Assembly: GCA_021404565.1 (NCBI GenBank)
Contig: JAAWWF010000022.1
Coordinates: 1-55,022 of the forward strand
Length of the DNA stretch: 55,022 nucleotides
Direction of reading: 5' to 3'
Source: Roseivirga sp.
GTDB taxonomy: Bacteria; Bacteroidota; Bacteroidia; Cytophagales; Cyclobacteriaceae
The notes under the pieces are model-generated. The model saw only the letters and a program-made list of their open reading frames with translations, made no database searches and was not told the DNA's origin. Position 1 is the first letter of the stretch, and every line of letters begins with the position of its first letter. The position numbers and the translations under genes are program-made. Below, piece by piece: positions 31,541-41,009 of the stretch.

Positions 31541-33766
31541 TTACAGATTCAACCAGTAGGTAATTTTGATAACCAACGCCCTGTTCTTATTGCTGAAATC
31601 ACTGGGCAGGTAATTGTCTGTATAGGCAATGAAAATGTCTGACACCGGCTTAAATCTCCATTGCAGGCGCGAGTTGATATTAAGGTTATCAATCTGGCTA
31701 TTGTACTGCACAAATGTGGTCCAGAAGAGTTTTTTACTAAAGGTCAGGTCTACCCTGGGGCCTAGCAGCCACAGGTCAGCGCTGCCAAAAGGTTCCGGTA
31801 ACCTGATACGGTTATAGTTAAAGTCCAGAGAAACCACACCCAGTGGCTGAAAGCGATAGCTCATGGTACCTCCCAGGCTTTGCAAGCGGCCGTTGAAATA
31901 ATCCCCCAGGGTAGTGCGTGCCTGAAAGAAGAAGGCCTTGCGCGTGTTGGAATTGTAACTTGCTTCAAAGTTGGTGTAAGTGTATTCCGTACCTTCGGGT
32001 AGGGCCAGGTTATCACTGCGGGTAGGATCAAAAGAAGAAAAGAGGTAGACGAAAGTTCTCTTGAAAGTGGCCTCGAAACGTGCCGTATTCAGCAGTTGTC
32101 CTGACAAGCCCACGCTGATCTCTGAATCAGTCGTGCCATTCAATTCATTTCTGAACACATCCAGACCTATCGTGGGGTTAATACTCTGAAATCTGCGCGA
32201 TTGAGGATAGAGGTTTTTTCTAAGTTCAAGGTTCAGCCGTTCGTAATTCGTACGTCTGGCAAAGCCCACCTCGGGGTTATAATTTTCACCAACCTTCTGT
32301 GCCAGGGCAGTAATGCGCCAGTCCACCGTGCTGTATATAATGCGTGCCGAGGTAGAAAAAGTGTCGTCATTCTCATCTATGCCCTCGGCATCGTTCGGAT
32401 CATCCTTGTCAAAAGACTTGTGAAAGAAGAATTTGGCATTCCATTTATTATCAGAGGAAGCCAGATTATAATCTATGCCCAGTACCCTGTTAAATTGCTT
32501 AAAAGCCGTTCCTGCCTCGTTTTTAAGGTCTTGCTTGTTGATGAAAATAAGACCCACATTGGATCGGCTAAAGACTTTGCGTTGAATAGCCGCTACGGTG
32601 TAATTCAGGGAAGGTAGGTTGATGTCATTTTCTTCCGCAGCCTGCATGTTGAGCACACCCAGCCTCCAGTTGTTGTTGAGTTTCCCACTCAGGCGAGCGC
32701 CAAAATCAATCTTGTTTTGAATGTTGGTACCCGTTTCTTCATCTCTGGAAACCCCGATTCTGCGCGAAAAGAAAGGTCGCATCTGGTCCAGGCCGAACTG
32801 AGCAAAGAGATCGGCATTTTCCAGGAAAAACTGCCTGCGTTCCGGAAAGAAGATTTCAAACCTGTCCAGATTGGTTACCTGCCGATCTACCTCAACCTGT
32901 GAAAAATCAGGATTGACCGTAAGGTCGAGATTAAGTGCCGGACCCAGCCCTACCTTGGCGTCAAAACCGAAGGCAGAGGTGCCTTCGCTGATGCGGCTGC
33001 CTTCTGTATTGTCCTCAGCCCGGTTGGTAGAAATGTAGGGGATGAAAGCCACATTGGCACCGGGATTCTCTAAAGGTTCATCCCAGATCAGGCGACCTGT
33101 ATGCGCCTGTGAGTAAAGCACAAAGTTACGTGGTATGGGGTTCCAGGTAGATCGTTCGCCAGTACCGCTATCTATGCGATACGAATTGATATTCCATACT
33201 TTACCACCCTCTTTAAAACGAATACTTTTGAAAGGAATCACCATCTCTACCGACCAATAGCCATCTCCCTGATAGGCCTCCCCAAACCACTTATTTTCCC
33301 AATCCAAAGACAAATCACCTCTGATGGCGCCTCCATTAGATACCAGGCCTTCTCTTCTTACACCAAAAGGGTTCATGCCAAACTGGAATGCATTGGTATT
33401 GTCATCAAAGGTGTCAAAACCTATAACAATCATGTCATTTCCTCCCCCGCGGAAATCCCTTCTTAAAGAAGGAGTGACATACTTACGAGGTCCCGGATTG
33501 TGCATTTTCGCACCTATATAAAGGTACTTGTCATCATAGGTAAAGCGAAGCTCAGTTTTGGCATTTGCCCTTACTGTATCTGTGGGGAAGTTTTGATGAT
33601 AGTCAGAACCTACGTCTGCCTGCTGCCAGGATGCCTCGTTCAACTGGCCATCCACCTCAATCACATCAATGGCGCGATTGATTTTTATTTCTTTACGCTC
33701 TTGTGCCAATGCAAAGGCGCTGCAAAGCGTCCATAATAATATAAGGAGGAAAGAGGACTTACTCAT
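31541..33766 (-). CDS. DUF5916 outer-membrane protein with CBM9-like domain
   Basis: A 741-residue exported protein. Signal peptide (KSSFLLILLWTLCSAFALAQ) followed by a carbohydrate-binding-family-9-like domain at about residues 25-210 (IDVIEVDGQLNEASWQQADVG, then DDKYLYIGAKM). From about residue 230 the DUF5916 part follows; its many amphipathic strands and the aromatic C-terminus (VIKITYWLNL) suggest a beta barrel. FFPERRQFFLENADLF is the family signature. It is common in Bacteroidota and has no proven function. The frame extends to 33814, but the ATG at 33764-33766 begins the signal peptide. Confidence 0.9.
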   Translation of the reverse strand: MSKSSFLLILLWTLCSAFALAQERKEIKINRAIDVIEVDGQLNEASWQQADVGSDYHQNFPTDTVRANAKTELRFTYDDKYLYIGAKMHNPGPRKYVTPSLRRDFRGGGNDMIVIGFDTFDDNTNAFQFGMNPFGVRREGLVSNGGAIRGDLSLDWENKWFGEAYQGDGYWSVEMVIPFKSIRFKEGGKVWNINSYRIDSGTGERSTWNPIPRNFVLYSQAHTGRLIWDEPLENPGANVAFIPYISTNRAEDNTEGSRISEGTSAFGFDAKVGLGPALNLDLTVNPDFSQVEVDRQVTNLDRFEIFFPERRQFFLENADLFAQFGLDQMRPFFSRRIGVSRDEETGTNIQNKIDFGARLSGKLNNNWRLGVLNMQAAEENDINLPSLNYTVAAIQRKVFSRSNVGLIFINKQDLKNEAGTAFKQFNRVLGIDYNLASSDNKWNAKFFFHKSFDKDDPNDAEGIDENDDTFSTSARIIYSTVDWRITALAQKVGENYNPEVGFARRTNYERLNLELRKNLYPQSRRFQSINPTIGLDVFRNELNGTTDSEISVGLSGQLLNTARFEATFKRTFVYLFSSFDPTRSDNLALPEGTEYTYTNFEASYNSNTRKAFFFQARTTLGDYFNGRLQSLGGTMSYRFQPLGVVSLDFNYNRIRLPEPFGSADLWLLGPRVDLTFSKKLFWTTFVQYNSQIDNLNINSRLQWRFKPVSDIFIAYTDNYLPSDFSNKNRALVIKITYWLNL

Positions 33767-33910
33767 GGAACGGTTGTACTGCCGCAATGGTAAGGCTTTC
33801 CCTTTTGCTATCAAAAATCAATGATTGGTTTCTGACAAACGGTTTTGGCATTTCTGTCGTTTTTAAACTATCGGTATTTATCGCTATCTAAGTATTGAAA
33901 ACAAGTCGCA

Positions 33911-35344
33911 ATGCCTACAAAGTCTCAGAAGATTCAACACCTCTACAATAGGGCCGCTTTTGGGCTTTCCTTTCAACAGTTCGAACAAAAAAGAAAAGGT
34001 AAGCTTAAGCTGAGACAGGAGCTCAAAGAATTACTGGAAGAGGGCATAGATGAAATACCCCTGGAGGTAATTGCCGATAACCCTTTTGTTGAATTTAAGG
34101 AAGACTGGGAAAACAGGAAGGGAAGTCGAAGTGAGGTTCAAAAGCTTTTTCGGGAAAAAGTAAGAGAGACGCGTAGGCAGGTCAGGGGTATGAGCCTGAG
34201 ATGGATGGCCTTGTTAACAGACCAAAATACCGCTGTGAGAGAGAAGCTCACACTGTTTTGGCATGATCATTTTGCAGTGAGGACTGATAATGGCTATCAT
34301 GCTCAGCTGCATAATAATGTATTGAGAAAGTACGCATTGGGGAAATACCGAGATATGTTACTCGCTGTGTCTAAAGATGCAGCCATGCTGGGATTCCTTA
34401 ACAACCAACAAAACAACAAACGTAAACCTAATGAGAATTTTGCCAGAGAATTACTGGAACTGTATACCCTTGGCAGGGGATATTATACGGAGAATGATAT
34501 AAAGAATGCCGCGAAGGCTTTTACAGGGTGGAAATACGACAGGTTTACCTGTCAGTTCAGATTCGTGGACCGGCAGCACGATAAATCAGAGAAGGAATTT
34601 ATGGGGCATTCCGGTGATCTTAACGGGGAGGATATCATTGATGTAGTGTTGGCCAACAGGCAGACTGCACTTTTCCTCTCAGCTAAGCTATTTCAATATT
34701 ATGTTTCAGATCAGGCCGATGAGGTGATTATTGGGAAGATGGCAGACCGGCTTTTCAAAAACGATTATCACATAGGCGATTTGTTACACTACATATTTAG
34801 CTCCGATTGGTTTTATGAGAAGCGTTTTGTCAACAACAAAATAAAGTCTCCTCAGGAATTGATACATGGAGTGCGTCAGCACTTTGGTTTGGAATACGGA
34901 AGCCCTGAAGCATTGTTATACCTTCAGAATAGCCTGGGGCAGCGCCTCTTTTTTCCTCCAAACGTAAACGGCTGGTCTGTGGGTAGGGAGTGGATCAATA
35001 GTAGTAGTCTGGTGAATAGAATGCGTTTAGTGAGTCAGCTGACAAAGAATGAAGAGCTGGGCATTAGAATCAAAGATGATTTGGATGGCCAGACCAGGGG
35101 AATAAGGGGAAGTCGAAAATTTCTGTCTACCGGACGAATGGATTGGCCTGAATTTGAGAAACAACTGAAAGATCTACCTAAAGAAGAGATGGCAGATCGC
35201 CTGGCAGATTTTCTGATCAATCAACCATTGAAAAGTGAGACAAAAGAGACCATTTTGAGAGGAGTACGAGACCAAAAAGCTGAAAAGAGAATTAAGTGGT
35301 TGGCAGTAACAATTGCGAGTTTACCCGAATACCAACTGACCTAA
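33911..35344 (+). CDS. DUF1800 family protein
   Basis: A 477-residue protein of the DUF1800 family. Recognisable parts are HLYNRAAFGLSF near the start, LTLFWHDHFAV, the NENFARELLELYTLG motif near residue 177 and the FPPNVNGWSVGREWINSS region. It shows no signal peptide, whereas its partner 6 bases downstream (DUF1501) has a twin-arginine-like leader. In many bacteria these two families are found side by side, and they are presumed to act together; the function is unknown. Start ATG at 33911 gives the family N-terminus. Confidence 0.92.
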   Translation: MPTKSQKIQHLYNRAAFGLSFQQFEQKRKGKLKLRQELKELLEEGIDEIPLEVIADNPFVEFKEDWENRKGSRSEVQKLFREKVRETRRQVRGMSLRWMALLTDQNTAVREKLTLFWHDHFAVRTDNGYHAQLHNNVLRKYALGKYRDMLLAVSKDAAMLGFLNNQQNNKRKPNENFARELLELYTLGRGYYTENDIKNAAKAFTGWKYDRFTCQFRFVDRQHDKSEKEFMGHSGDLNGEDIIDVVLANRQTALFLSAKLFQYYVSDQADEVIIGKMADRLFKNDYHIGDLLHYIFSSDWFYEKRFVNNKIKSPQELIHGVRQHFGLEYGSPEALLYLQNSLGQRLFFPPNVNGWSVGREWINSSSLVNRMRLVSQLTKNEELGIRIKDDLDGQTRGIRGSRKFLSTGRMDWPEFEKQLKDLPKEEMADRLADFLINQPLKSETKETILRGVRDQKAEKRIKWLAVTIASLPEYQLT

Positions 35345-35350
35345 AGCATA

Positions 35351-36562
35351 ATGATTATGAATAATTCCAGAAGAAGCTTTCTCAAACAATCATCGCTGCT
35401 GGCGGCAGGCTCTGTTCTGACTCCATATTTTGTCAGTGATTTTACACAACAGTTTGAGGCCTATACTGGCAAGAGGCTCGTCATTGTGCAGCTTTCCGGG
35501 GGAAACGATGGATTGAATACGGTAGTACCCTATCGGAATGATCTATATTATCAAAAGAGACCTCAGTTGGCGATTAAGTCCGCAGAGGTACTCAAGTTGA
35601 CCGATGAATTGGGTTTTAACCCTGTAATGGGAGGTATGAAGTCACTTTTTGATGAGGGGCTGCTTTCGGTTATTAATAATGTGGGCTACCCTAACCCAGA
35701 CAGGTCTCACTTCAGGTCAATGGACATTTGGCATACGGGTAGCAATGCCAATGAGACATGGAATACCGGCTGGCTGGGCAGATATATGGATGCCTCCTGT
35801 TCTGGCTCTGGCTGTGAGTCATCACATAGTGTCATTGAACTGGATGATAACCTGAGTCTCGCTATGAAAGGTGAGAGAGTAAATGGTCTGGCCATGAGCA
35901 ATCCGGTATCCTTCTTGAATAGAGTGAGGCAGGCCCGGGCAAAAGAAATTGTTAAGCTCAATGCAGGCTTAAGCCATGGGGACGACAATCTGGGTTATCT
36001 GTATAAGACCCTTATTGAAACTGATCAATCTGCGGAGTACATAAGCCAGAAGATAAAGAAGTATAAAACCCAGACATCATACCCTGATACTGGTTTTGCC
36101 AAAGACCTGAAAACTATCGCTGAACTGATTGGTTCCGGAATGGAAACCTCCGTCTACTACGCCTCTATGACAGGCTTTGACACGCACGCAGGGCAGAAGG
36201 GTAAACAGGAACGTTTGTTAAATACCTATAGCGATGCGATGAAAGCTTTTGTGGATGACCTCAGGAGTAACAGTTTGTTGAAAGATACTATGATTCTGAC
36301 CTTTTCAGAATTTGGACGAAGAGTTGGTCAAAATGCAAGTGGCGGCACCGACCATGGTACGGCAAACAACCTCTTCGTGATAGGTGACTCTATTAAACCG
36401 GGTATATTCAATGAATCCCCCAATCTCACCGATCTGGATAAAGGAGACCTTAAGTTTGATGTAGACTTCAGACGGATTTATGCAACCTTGCTTGACAAAT
36501 GGCTGGGTGTATCGAGCAGTATCACTTTGAATAGAGAATTTAAAACACTGGATTTTATCTGA
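35351..36562 (+). CDS. DUF1501 family protein, probable Tat substrate
   Basis: A 403-residue protein of the DUF1501 family (alkaline phosphatase-like fold). The N-terminus NNSRRSFLKQSSLLAAGSV is a twin-arginine export signal, so the folded protein is probably exported. Later motifs RLVIVQLSGGNDGLNTVVPY, NPDRSHFRSMDIWHTG, FDTHAGQKGKQ and FSEFGRRVGQNASGGTDHGTAN are hallmark metal-binding segments. It follows the DUF1800 gene with 6 bases between. Either the ATG at 35351 or that at 35357 may be used. Confidence 0.93.
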   Translation: MIMNNSRRSFLKQSSLLAAGSVLTPYFVSDFTQQFEAYTGKRLVIVQLSGGNDGLNTVVPYRNDLYYQKRPQLAIKSAEVLKLTDELGFNPVMGGMKSLFDEGLLSVINNVGYPNPDRSHFRSMDIWHTGSNANETWNTGWLGRYMDASCSGSGCESSHSVIELDDNLSLAMKGERVNGLAMSNPVSFLNRVRQARAKEIVKLNAGLSHGDDNLGYLYKTLIETDQSAEYISQKIKKYKTQTSYPDTGFAKDLKTIAELIGSGMETSVYYASMTGFDTHAGQKGKQERLLNTYSDAMKAFVDDLRSNSLLKDTMILTFSEFGRRVGQNASGGTDHGTANNLFVIGDSIKPGIFNESPNLTDLDKGDLKFDVDFRRIYATLLDKWLGVSSSITLNREFKTLDFI

Positions 36563-36607
36563 TTGCACCCAAGGCTACTAACTTTGCTCTAAAATCAGAT
36601 AGAAGCC

Positions 36608-36838
36608 ATGCGCGTAGTGAAAGAAATACCTCATTCCGGTTGCAAAATCACCATTTTTTCCTGGAACCAGAAGTACCTGATCAAGCTTGAGTCAGGACCT
36701 TTTGAGCAAACATTTAAGATTAGTGAGCTCGATGTGCTTGAGCAGGAACTGGAAGAAATATTGAATGAGCATTTTATTAACGAGGCCATAAAGCGCTTTG
36801 CTGACATGGGGCATTCTTTAAAGAATGCTATGCCCTGA
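36608..36838 (+). CDS. small unknown protein
   Basis: I do not recognise this 76-residue protein. It begins with predicted beta strands (MRVVKEIPHSGCKITIFSWNQKYLIKLESGPFEQTFKIS) and ends with two helices (LDVLEQELEEILNEHFINEAIKRFADM). No signal peptide. A perfect 18-bp palindrome, GCATTCTTTAAAGAATGC at 36811-36828, lies inside its last codons. It is 45 bases after the DUF1501 gene, on the same strand, so it may share that transcript. The composition (basic beta hairpin plus acidic helix) suggests a small protein- or nucleic acid-binding fold. Confidence 0.65.
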   Translation: MRVVKEIPHSGCKITIFSWNQKYLIKLESGPFEQTFKISELDVLEQELEEILNEHFINEAIKRFADMGHSLKNAMP

Positions 36839-36945
36839 CATGGTATGAATCTAAAAAAAGACTATATATAACTTAGTCATTTATTAATTTAGTGGTAAAT
36901 TATTTCACTGAATTTAATTTCTGAGCCAGGCAATTCATTTCCTTG

Positions 36946-39015
36946 ATGAGCACATCTTTAACTTATGTCTTGATAACCGGTTTAGTAGTGCTATTAGTAT
37001 TATTATTGATAACACTTTCTAAGAAACGTCAGGCGCAGAAAGCTGTCAGCAGTTTAAAACATGAAGATGCTGATGTGAGGTCTAAACTGGACCTTTTGCT
37101 CGCCCATACTTCCGACTTTGTTTATCGCTACAATGCAGAAGGTACCCTGTTTTATACCTCCAGCAATCTGAAGAGAGTTCTGGGCTATGATGTGTCTGAA
37201 GGTCCAATCAGTTTTTATGACATAAGGACTGACAATGATATCAATGAAAAAAGCAAAGAGCTTGTAGAAAAGTCGGTCAAGGAGAAAAAATTGGTTATAC
37301 CCACGCATCTTGTAGAAATCAAGGACATTAAAGGAGAGGTTCATCTTTTTGAAGCCTTTGAAAAAGCTGAATACGATACAGAAGGCAATCTGCTGACCGT
37401 AACAGGCATTGCAAAAAATGTGACCGGACAATTTCAGGCCGAAATGGAGCTCAAAGAAAGTGAGCGTAAACAAAACCTCATTCTCCAGGCCATTCCCGAC
37501 TTCATGGTCACCTTTGATAAGAATGGTAAATTTCTGGACTATCAGGCTTCCAATGAAGATGAACTGTTCATTAAACCCGATGATTTTTTAGGCAACTACA
37601 TAGAGGATGTTTTCCCTTTGCCGTTAAACCAGATACTCACTGACAGCCTGGCCAAAGCCTACCAGAGTGAGGATTTGCAAACTGTAGAATATCGTCTCGA
37701 TATCAGTAAAAAAACCCGCTTTTATGAGGCCAGGTTTATCAAGCTTGCAGATGACAGGGTGCTTATGATGGCCCGTGATATTACAGCCCAAAAGCAGCTG
37801 GAAGATGGTTTGAGAGAGGCCAAAAATGCTGCAGAGGCGGCTACAAGAGCCAAGAGTAATTTTCTTGCCACCATGAGTCACGAAATACGCACACCCATGA
37901 ATGGTGTAATTGGCATGACGGCACTGCTGGAAGAAACACACCTGACAGAGGAACAGCAAGACTATCTAGAAACGATTAAGGTGAGTGGCGAAACCTTGCT
38001 CAGAGTGATCAATGATATTCTCGATTTCTCAAAAATTGAGTCGGGTAAAATGCCACTGGAAGAACAGGTGTTTGCTCTCAAAAAAGTGGTGGAAGAAACC
38101 ATGAGTCTCGTAGCTTACGAAGCAGAAAAGAAGAGTGTTGCCCTCAACCTGATTTTCAAAGAAGATGTACCGGAAATTGTACTGGCTGACCGGACAAGGC
38201 TGAGACAAATTCTGTTGAACCTGCTTTCAAACGCTGTAAAATTCACAGAAAGAGGCTTTGTGACAATCAGGGTGGAGCTCCAGGGCATCCGGGGCAAAGT
38301 AGCGAATCTGAAATTCAGTATTAAGGACACAGGCATAGGCATACCACAACAAAAGCTCACCGGATTGTTTTCCGAATTCACCCAGATAGACTCGTCTCAT
38401 TCACGGATGTTTGGAGGTACCGGACTGGGTCTGGCCATTGCGAAAAATCTGGTAAAGCTCTTTAAAGGTAAAATAACTGTAGAAAGCGAAGAAGGTAAAG
38501 GATCCACCTTCTCCTTCAATATCAAAGTGCAACTGGCCTCTGGTAAGAAAGTTATCGAGCTTGAAAAAGATGGTTTAAAACCGGTAGATAATCGACCCGA
38601 TCCATTGGATTTGGTACTTTCAAATGATTATCCTCTTAAGATTCTTCTGGCAGAAGACAACTCCATTAACCGTAAACTCACCTCCCTGGTTCTCGAGCGA
38701 ATGGGCTATATTCCTGATATAGCCAAAACCGGCAGGGAAGTCATGTACCTGCTGAAGAAAACGGCTTATGACGTAATCTTAATGGACGTGCAAATGCCTG
38801 TGATGGACGGAATTGAAGCAACCTTGCAGATAAGGGAACTCGATCTGGTCAGCCCGCCCTACATTGTCGGTATTTCGGCCAATGCATTTGAAGAAGATGT
38901 GCTTAAGGCAAAACAAATCGGTATGGACGACTACCTCGTAAAGCCAATGAAGTTTGACGAACTGCGAAGAAAACTGATTGAGGTGGGGCAGCGCAAGTTC
39001 CCGTTTGTTACCTGA
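36946..39015 (+). CDS. PAS-domain hybrid sensor histidine kinase
   Basis: A 689-residue hybrid kinase. One membrane helix at about residues 4-24 (LTYVLITGLVVLLVLLLITL) anchors it with almost no outside part, so the signal is probably cytoplasmic. Two PAS-like domains cover about 45-165 and 175-285. The phospho-accepting histidine is H312 in LATMSHEIRTPMNGVIGM; the ATPase G boxes KDTGIGIP and GGTGLGLAI follow; the C-terminal receiver domain has D614 in VILMDVQMPVMDG. A TTG one codon upstream exists, but the ATG at 36946 is preferred. No transcription factor is nearby, and there is no Hpt domain in the window, so output must go through another protein. Confidence 0.93.
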   Translation: MSTSLTYVLITGLVVLLVLLLITLSKKRQAQKAVSSLKHEDADVRSKLDLLLAHTSDFVYRYNAEGTLFYTSSNLKRVLGYDVSEGPISFYDIRTDNDINEKSKELVEKSVKEKKLVIPTHLVEIKDIKGEVHLFEAFEKAEYDTEGNLLTVTGIAKNVTGQFQAEMELKESERKQNLILQAIPDFMVTFDKNGKFLDYQASNEDELFIKPDDFLGNYIEDVFPLPLNQILTDSLAKAYQSEDLQTVEYRLDISKKTRFYEARFIKLADDRVLMMARDITAQKQLEDGLREAKNAAEAATRAKSNFLATMSHEIRTPMNGVIGMTALLEETHLTEEQQDYLETIKVSGETLLRVINDILDFSKIESGKMPLEEQVFALKKVVEETMSLVAYEAEKKSVALNLIFKEDVPEIVLADRTRLRQILLNLLSNAVKFTERGFVTIRVELQGIRGKVANLKFSIKDTGIGIPQQKLTGLFSEFTQIDSSHSRMFGGTGLGLAIAKNLVKLFKGKITVESEEGKGSTFSFNIKVQLASGKKVIELEKDGLKPVDNRPDPLDLVLSNDYPLKILLAEDNSINRKLTSLVLERMGYIPDIAKTGREVMYLLKKTAYDVILMDVQMPVMDGIEATLQIRELDLVSPPYIVGISANAFEEDVLKAKQIGMDDYLVKPMKFDELRRKLIEVGQRKFPFVT

Positions 39016-39071
39016 CTAGCAGTACAATCCTCCTTATTTCCAGGCTTAATCCAGAAAAGTACGGCTGTCTC

Positions 39072-39102
39072 TTGGCCTGCCATATTATACCCTCTATTTT
39101 CG
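39072..39102 (+). promoter_or_regulatory. Bacteroidota-type promoter of bioDA
   Basis: TTG at 39072-39074 and TATTTTCG at 39095-39102 (close to the -7 consensus TAnnTTTG) are spaced by 20 bases, and the ATG of bioD follows 17 bases after. No BirA-type operator is visible. Confidence 0.6.
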
Positions 39103-39118
39103 CTGCTCAATTAAGTTT

Positions 39119-39730
39119 ATGCAGTATTTCGTTACGGCTATAGGTACAGACAGTGGCAAGACCCTGGTCAGTGCCATACTTACGGAGGCTCTTTCGGCCG
39201 ACTACTGGAAGCCCGTTCAGGCGGGTGAACCAACGGATACAGAGAGGGTTAAAGAGCTGGTTTCCAATAGCTACACTACTTTTCATAAAGAGGCCTTCAA
39301 GCTAAAAATGCCCGCTTCACCTCATGCGGCCGCCAAGGCAGAAGGTTTAAGCCTTTCGGTGGAAGAAATTGGTTTGGTCCAGACGGAAAATGACCTGGTC
39401 ATAGAGGGAGCCGGAGGGGTAATGGTGCCTATTAATGACCTGGAATTTGTAATAGATATCGCCCGTCAGCCAGATACCGAGTTGATTTTGGTAGCCGATT
39501 TATACCTTGGCAGTATTAACCATACACTCCTGACGGTAGACTACCTCAAGCGGAATGACTTCAAAGTAAAGGGCATTGTCTTCAATGGAGATGTCAACGA
39601 GGAAAGTGAGCGGATTATTGAAATGCACTCTGGCTATAAAGTACTCTTACATCTGCCAAAGCTGGGAATGATCAATCCCGAAATTGTACGCTACTGGGCA
39701 GACGAACTAATGCTGAACTGGTATGAATAA
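39119..39730 (+). CDS. bioD: dethiobiotin synthetase
   Basis: Catalyses the ATP-dependent ring closure of 7,8-diaminopelargonic acid with carbon dioxide to dethiobiotin, the last but one step of biotin synthesis. The P-loop GTDSGKT is at residues 9-15, and the substrate-binding WKPVQAGEPTDT and EGAGGVMVPIND stretches follow. Length of 203 residues is normal. The gene has a good promoter directly upstream and overlaps bioA by 8 bases, so the two are coupled. Neither bioB nor bioF lies in the window. Confidence 0.94.
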   Translation: MQYFVTAIGTDSGKTLVSAILTEALSADYWKPVQAGEPTDTERVKELVSNSYTTFHKEAFKLKMPASPHAAAKAEGLSLSVEEIGLVQTENDLVIEGAGGVMVPINDLEFVIDIARQPDTELILVADLYLGSINHTLLTVDYLKRNDFKVKGIVFNGDVNEESERIIEMHSGYKVLLHLPKLGMINPEIVRYWADELMLNWYE

Positions 39731-41009
39731 CTGGACACAGAGAGATAAAACTGCAATCTGGCACCCCTTTACTCCATTGGAGGCCATGGAGGCACCTTTG
39801 GTAATTGACAAAGCGGAAGGGGTGAATCTGTATACACCAGAGGGCAAGCGTATTATTGATGTGATTTCATCCTGGTGGGTAAACATCCATGGGCACAGCA
39901 ATAGTTACCTTGCGGAGGCTATTGCCAGCCAGGCAAGGCAGCTTGAGCATGTGATTTTCGCGGGCTTCACACACAAGCCTGCCATTACCCTGGCTGAAAG
40001 ATTGCTCGAAATTTTGCCTGATAATCAGGACAAGGTGTTTTACTCAGATAACGGTAGCACAGCTGTGGAGGTGGGTATAAAAATGGCCTTCCAGTATTTC
40101 TATAATAAGGGCATTAGCAAGAAGAGAATTATTGCCATTGACGGGGCTTATCATGGAGATACTTTCGGAGCCATGTCGGTAGGAGAGAGAGGTCCTTTTA
40201 CTGAACCTTTCGATCCTTATTTATTCTCGGTGGATTTTCTGGATTTTCCTGAAAAGGAAAAAGAACAGCAGGTTTGGAAACACTTCAAAGAGTTGGTTGA
40301 AACGGATGAAGTAGCCGCTTTTATTTTTGAACCCATCGTACAGGGAGCTTCAGGTATGAGGGTTTACGCTGCAGAACTACTGGACCGTATGATCGCCCTT
40401 GCTCAAGCAAATGATGTTATCTGTATAGCCGATGAGGTAATGACTGGTTTTGGCAGACTGGGGACTCTTTTTGCCGCTGACCAGCTTAGCCATAAACCCG
40501 ATATCTTCTGCTTGTCCAAAGGACTAACCGGAGGAGCTCTGGCCATGGGAGTTACCACGTGCACCGATAAAATCCAATCGGCTTATCGTTCAAGTGATCT
40601 GATGAAAACCTTCTTTCACGGGCATTCCTTTACTGCAAACCCTATGACCTGCGCAGTGGCCAATGCTTCCCTGGACCTGCTGTTGTCTGAAGAATGTGAT
40701 GCAAACCGTCAGAGACTGAATGAACGGCATATAGCTTTTATGACAAAACTAGAGGCACATTCAATGGTTCGGAATCCGAGGGTAATGGGCACCATTCTGG
40801 CATTTGAGCTGAATACCGAAAGAGATACCTCGTATTTCAACGAGGCGCGTCACCACCTTTATCCCTATTTTATCGAAAAGGGACTGCTGATCAGACCACT
40901 GGGTAATGTGATTTACCTTATTCCTCCTTATATCATATCAGATGAAGATCTGGATTACACCTACTCCACCATGCTCAGTTTTCTGGATGAGTATAATGAC
41001 TTGTTTTAA
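39723..41009 (+). CDS. bioA: adenosylmethionine-8-amino-7-oxononanoate aminotransferase
   Basis: A PLP enzyme that makes 7,8-diaminopelargonic acid from KAPA, the step just before BioD. The N-terminal IWHPFTPLEAMEAP and the WWVNIHGHSNSYL segment are BioA hallmarks. The PLP lysine is K266 in LSKGLTGG, and the D-x-x-x-T motif is in IADEVMTGFGR. The 428-residue length is normal. It overlaps bioD by 8 bases and ends the transcript; nothing that looks like a clear terminator follows within 30 bases. Confidence 0.95.
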   Translation: MNNWTQRDKTAIWHPFTPLEAMEAPLVIDKAEGVNLYTPEGKRIIDVISSWWVNIHGHSNSYLAEAIASQARQLEHVIFAGFTHKPAITLAERLLEILPDNQDKVFYSDNGSTAVEVGIKMAFQYFYNKGISKKRIIAIDGAYHGDTFGAMSVGERGPFTEPFDPYLFSVDFLDFPEKEKEQQVWKHFKELVETDEVAAFIFEPIVQGASGMRVYAAELLDRMIALAQANDVICIADEVMTGFGRLGTLFAADQLSHKPDIFCLSKGLTGGALAMGVTTCTDKIQSAYRSSDLMKTFFHGHSFTANPMTCAVANASLDLLLSEECDANRQRLNERHIAFMTKLEAHSMVRNPRVMGTILAFELNTERDTSYFNEARHHLYPYFIEKGLLIRPLGNVIYLIPPYIISDEDLDYTYSTMLSFLDEYNDLF

